Assembly: GCA_026993285.1 (NCBI GenBank)
Contig: JALWTZ010000106.1
Coordinates: 1 to 7,926 of the forward strand
DNA: 7,926 bases
Direction: 5' to 3'
From: Lysobacterales bacterium
GTDB lineage: Bacteria > Pseudomonadota > Gammaproteobacteria > Xanthomonadales > S139-57
Positions within the stretch are counted from its first letter, which is position 1. Each line of letters begins with the position of its first letter. Below the pieces are notes generated by a model, which did no database searches, was not told the origin of the DNA, and was given only the letters and a program-made list of their open reading frames with translations. Positions 6,434-7,926 of the stretch are shown in pieces. The position numbers and the translations under genes were made by a program.

Positions 6434-6673
6434 CTATCGCACTGGCAAGCTACTGTGCCGCAGCAGCCACTGCCCCAACAACCAGAGTGGCCAGATCAGC
6501 CAGCGGCATAACCAGCGTGGTTGCAACACGGCCATGGCGGCCAGTGGCAGGCCCGTGGCCAACAGCCAGATGGACCCCAGAAGCGTCTGATCCATTCCCG
6601 AAAGATCCGCCAGCACAGCGATAGGCCAACCCAGCAAGAACCAGTTGCGTAAAACATACATAACATTGTGCAT
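6434..6673 (-). CDS. Small tryptophan-rich membrane protein, 79 aa
   Basis: I do not recognise this protein. The ATG at 6673 is supported by an excellent ribosome site, AAAGGAGAG on the minus strand, with its GGAG (6681-6684) 7 bases from the start. Three hydrophobic stretches are visible: about 10-24, 31-50 and 54-72. Eight of 79 residues are Trp (11, 16, 36, 54, 58, 61, 64, 69). In the last segment W54, W58, W61 and W69 are spaced roughly as one helix face. The only acidic residues are D23 and D28, in the first loop, and the C-terminus is basic, which suggests an inner-membrane protein. It is divergent from the CbiM-like permease, separated by 154 bases with a palindrome cluster. A partner role, as the small CbiN subunit plays for CbiM, is conceivable, but there is no sequence evidence for it. 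Confidence 0.72.
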   Translation of the reverse strand: MHNVMYVLRNWFLLGWPIAVLADLSGMDQTLLGSIWLLATGLPLAAMAVLQPRWLCRWLIWPLWLLGQWLLRHSSLPVR

Positions 6674-6718
6674 TTGCGCTCTCCTTTGGTATGGGAGATT
6701 CAGCATGCCCGGGCCTTG

Positions 6719-6750
6719 TCTCAAAACCTGAGAACGAGTGCCACTCTCAG
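6719..6750. promoter_or_regulatory. Palindrome cluster in the divergent intergenic region
   Basis: Three alternating half-sites are present: TCTCA (6719-6723), TGAGA (6729-6733) and TCTCA (6745-6749). The last two extend to CTGAGA/TCTCAG (6728-6733 and 6745-6750). Nested between them is GAGTG-C-CACTC (6736-6746). The cluster lies between the two divergent starts and could be a shared operator. It does not match the Fur, Zur or FNR boxes I know. Confidence 0.35.
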
Positions 6751-6770
6751 CCGGCCATTGATTTGGCGCA

Positions 6771-6799
6771 TTGCATGCCGGTGCAGCCGGGCGCAGAAT
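6771..6799 (+). promoter_or_regulatory. Weak candidate promoter for the CbiM-like gene
   Basis: TTGCAT (6771-6776) and CAGAAT (6794-6799) are 17 bases apart, matching 3 and 4 of 6 consensus positions. The predicted start near 6806 would leave a short leader containing the ribosome site at 6816-6820. The boxes are weak, so this is only the best candidate seen. Confidence 0.25.
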
Positions 6800-6827
6800 G
6801 CGTGCAGCAATACTTGAGGAAGACCAC

Positions 6828-7475
6828 ATGGCAGAATGGCTGGGTTGGGCAGGAGTCTTGTTCCTCTCTCTGGCTTGCACTCGCAGTGACCACTGGAAAA
6901 CACTGTTGCACTCTGCAAGCCTGCAACGCCGGCTGCTGCTGATCGCACTGGTGCTGGCTGCATTATGGAGCATGCGCGCGGGCCTGCACCCCTTGCTGCA
7001 GTTTCATTTTCTGGGCCTGACCCTGACCACCCTGATGCTGGGCCCGGAAGGCGCGCTGGCAGCCGGGTTGCTCGCCTGGCTGACCCGCGCGTTACTGGGC
7101 ATGGAAAGCTTTGCCCTGGCAGGGGAGTGGCTCTTTGCCTGGGTCGCTTTGCCCGTGGCCCTGACCCAAGCCATGCATGTACTGGTTCAGAAATATCTGC
7201 CGCACAACTATTTCATTTTTTTCTTTCTAACCGGTTTTTTCACCGCCATGCTGACCGCCACCACTGCCATGCTGGCCTGGGCGGCACTGTTGATCCTGGG
7301 AGGCACACTGGATATCAGCCGCATTCAGGAAGAGTTTATCTTTCTCATTCCCCTGATGCTGTTTGGCGAGGGCTTCCTCAACGGCCTCAACCTGGCCATT
7401 TTCGTCGTATACCGGCCCCAGTGGGTGCAGGCTTTCAACGACCGCCTGTACCTGCCCTACAAGCAGGATATATGA
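6828..7475 (+). CDS. CbiM-like energy-coupling permease family protein (COG3235 type)
   Basis: This is a 215-residue polytopic inner-membrane protein with about six hydrophobic segments. ATG 6828 is chosen because GAGGA (6816-6820) lies 7 bases upstream; the in-frame ATG at 6771 has no ribosome site and adds a non-membrane tail. Family-like landmarks are RAGLHPLLQFHFLGLTLTTL (50-69), PHNYFIFFFLTGFFTAML (125-142) and the end block FGEGFLNGLNLAIFVVYRPQWV (179-200). These recall the COG3235/PF01891 branch, often named energy-coupling factor permease, whose CbiM members carry Co2+ or Ni2+. Candidate ligands are H54, H60, H117, H126 and E181. The N-terminal Met-His start that binds metal in true CbiM is absent, and no CbiN, CbiQ or ATPase gene adjoins, so substrate and even transport activity are unproven. 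A perfect hairpin (7477-7491) follows the stop codon directly. Confidence 0.82.
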   Translation: MAEWLGWAGVLFLSLACTRSDHWKTLLHSASLQRRLLLIALVLAALWSMRAGLHPLLQFHFLGLTLTTLMLGPEGALAAGLLAWLTRALLGMESFALAGEWLFAWVALPVALTQAMHVLVQKYLPHNYFIFFFLTGFFTAMLTATTAMLAWAALLILGGTLDISRIQEEFIFLIPLMLFGEGFLNGLNLAIFVVYRPQWVQAFNDRLYLPYKQDI

Positions 7476-7476
7476 C

Positions 7477-7491
7477 GAGCGCAACGCGCTC
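7477..7491 (+). other. Hairpin directly after the CbiM-like stop codon
   Basis: A perfect 6-bp stem is formed by GAGCGC (7477-7482) and GCGCTC (7486-7491) with a 3-base loop. No T-run follows, so it is not a standard terminator. It may protect the mRNA 3' end or weakly assist termination at the stem at 7534. Confidence 0.4.
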
Positions 7492-7528
7492 ACCCGCACA
7501 TCCTTCTTTGTTTGACCCGGCTACAAAC

Positions 7529-7554
7529 AAAAAGCCCGCCAGTGGCGGGCCTTT
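7529..7554. terminator. Terminator between the convergent CbiM-like and DUF6502-like genes
   Basis: A perfect 7-bp stem is formed by GCCCGCC (7534-7540) and GGCGGGC (7544-7550) with a 3-base loop. On the minus strand it is followed by TTTTTGTTTG, a good U-tract that ends the DUF6502-like gene. On the plus strand only CCTTT-like sequence follows, so it is weaker for the CbiM-like gene. Confidence 0.85.
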
Positions 7555-7576
7555 CATGCAAGCAATATTGCCTGTC

Positions 7577-7926
7577 TCAGCACTTGCAGCAGTTCTGCTC
7601 CTGCAGTTGCTTGAGACCATGCTCAAAACGCTCGACAACCGGGCTTTGCAGCTCCAGCAGGCCTTCTTCATTGTAGGCAACCAGGCCTTCTTCCATGGCA
7701 TTGTCCAGAATGGCACGGTAGGGCACATCCGTGCCATAACGCTGGCACAGGCTCTTGAAGCTCAAACCACCTTCCTTGGGCAGCGACAAGGGCTTGCCGC
7801 CCTTGTCCTGAAAATCCGGATCATTGATCCAGCCACGCAGCACGCGTACACGGCGGTTCCACAGGAACGGGTCCAGATCCGCCTCGGTGGGCTCGCCCAG
7901 CAGGGTCTGCACATCCGGACGGCTCA
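7577..7926 (-). CDS. DUF6502-like protein, C-terminal part, cut by the window edge
   Basis: The frame stays open to the last base (SRPDVQTLLGEP...), so the gene continues beyond the window; 115 residues are visible. The pattern SRPDVQTLL, then NRRVRVLRGWINDPDFQD, GGKPLSLPKEG, SFKSLCQRYGTDVPYRAILD and a C-terminal helix fits the DUF6502 family as I recall it. Its N-terminal part, outside the window, resembles a helix-turn-helix domain. A transcription-related role is therefore plausible but not established. The GTG at 7912 is in frame but is probably internal, because family-like sequence continues upstream of it. The protein ends in NCCKC, three Cys in the last four residues, which could bind metal or form disulfides. 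The gene is followed by a good terminator and converges on the CbiM-like gene. Confidence 0.75.
   Translation of the reverse strand, partial: SRPDVQTLLGEPTEADLDPFLWNRRVRVLRGWINDPDFQDKGGKPLSLPKEGGLSFKSLCQRYGTDVPYRAILDNAMEEGLVAYNEEGLLELQSPVVERFEHGLKQLQEQNCCKC

Noticed and set aside
6771..6827. ATG 6771 as start of the CbiM-like protein
   Set aside because: No ribosome site lies before it, and GAGGA at 6816-6820 is correctly spaced for ATG 6828.
6674..6973. Longer minus-strand start (6973) for the Trp-rich protein
   Set aside because: The extension crosses the promoter region and the start of the CbiM-like gene and encodes low-complexity sequence; the ribosome site at 6679-6687 supports ATG 6673.
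7910..7912. GTG 7912 as a complete start for the right-edge gene
   Set aside because: The frame stays open upstream with SRPD, which fits the family pattern, so the gene is more likely cut by the window edge.
1..7926. CRISPR array, mobile element, tRNA or rRNA
   Set aside because: No regularly spaced short repeats, transposase or integrase motifs, terminal inverted repeats with target duplications, or RNA gene structures were found.

Overview
The window looks like a chromosomal segment from a GC-rich, Gram-negative gammaproteobacterium. The evidence is a PhoR-type sensor kinase, a TonB-dependent outer-membrane vitamin B12 receptor (BtuB) behind a cobalamin riboswitch, Sec signal peptides, and strong Shine-Dalgarno sites. 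A marine lineage such as Alcanivoracaceae would fit, but that placement is an inference from general gene character, not a match I could run. There are no transposases, integrases, tRNAs, rRNAs or CRISPR arrays.

Layout. (1) 3-794, plus strand: the C-terminal part of a PhoR-like histidine kinase, cut by the left edge. (2) 801-1057: a candidate promoter, a full cobalamin (AdoCbl-type) riboswitch with a perfect 7-bp P1 helix, and a hairpin-rich expression platform. These lead into btuB (1078-2859), which ends at a strong bidirectional terminator. (3) 2939-3442, minus strand: a small secreted protein of unknown function that converges on that terminator. (4) 3583-6387, plus strand: a 934-residue secreted, modular, cadherin/Ig-like protein with a DUF11-type domain, followed by its own terminator. 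(5) 6434-6673, minus, and 6828-7475, plus: a divergent pair of membrane-protein genes. One encodes a 79-residue Trp-rich protein and the other a CbiM-like (COG3235-type) permease. (6) 7577-7926, minus: the C-terminal part of a DUF6502-like protein, cut by the right edge and ending in a Cys-rich tail.

How the genes relate. The riboswitch and btuB form one functional unit: B12 binding to the leader RNA should turn down synthesis of the B12 importer. The CbiM-like permease belongs to a superfamily that imports Co2+ or Ni2+, so a link to corrinoid or cobalt supply is tempting. However, it has no visible riboswitch, no ATPase neighbour and lacks the canonical CbiM N-terminal metal-binding start, so the link is speculative. 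The other genes appear to be independent single-gene units, each with its own signals.

The most unusual item is the large secreted protein. Its last 533 residues contain no Lys, Arg, His or Cys. An IFANAFE motif of the kind I associate with the C-termini of secreted proteins sits in its interior, as if a complete smaller protein had been extended by a DUF11 domain and five further modules. The Trp-rich small membrane protein and the palindrome cluster in front of the CbiM-like gene are the next best leads. I see nothing that clearly amounts to a new defence or mobile system.
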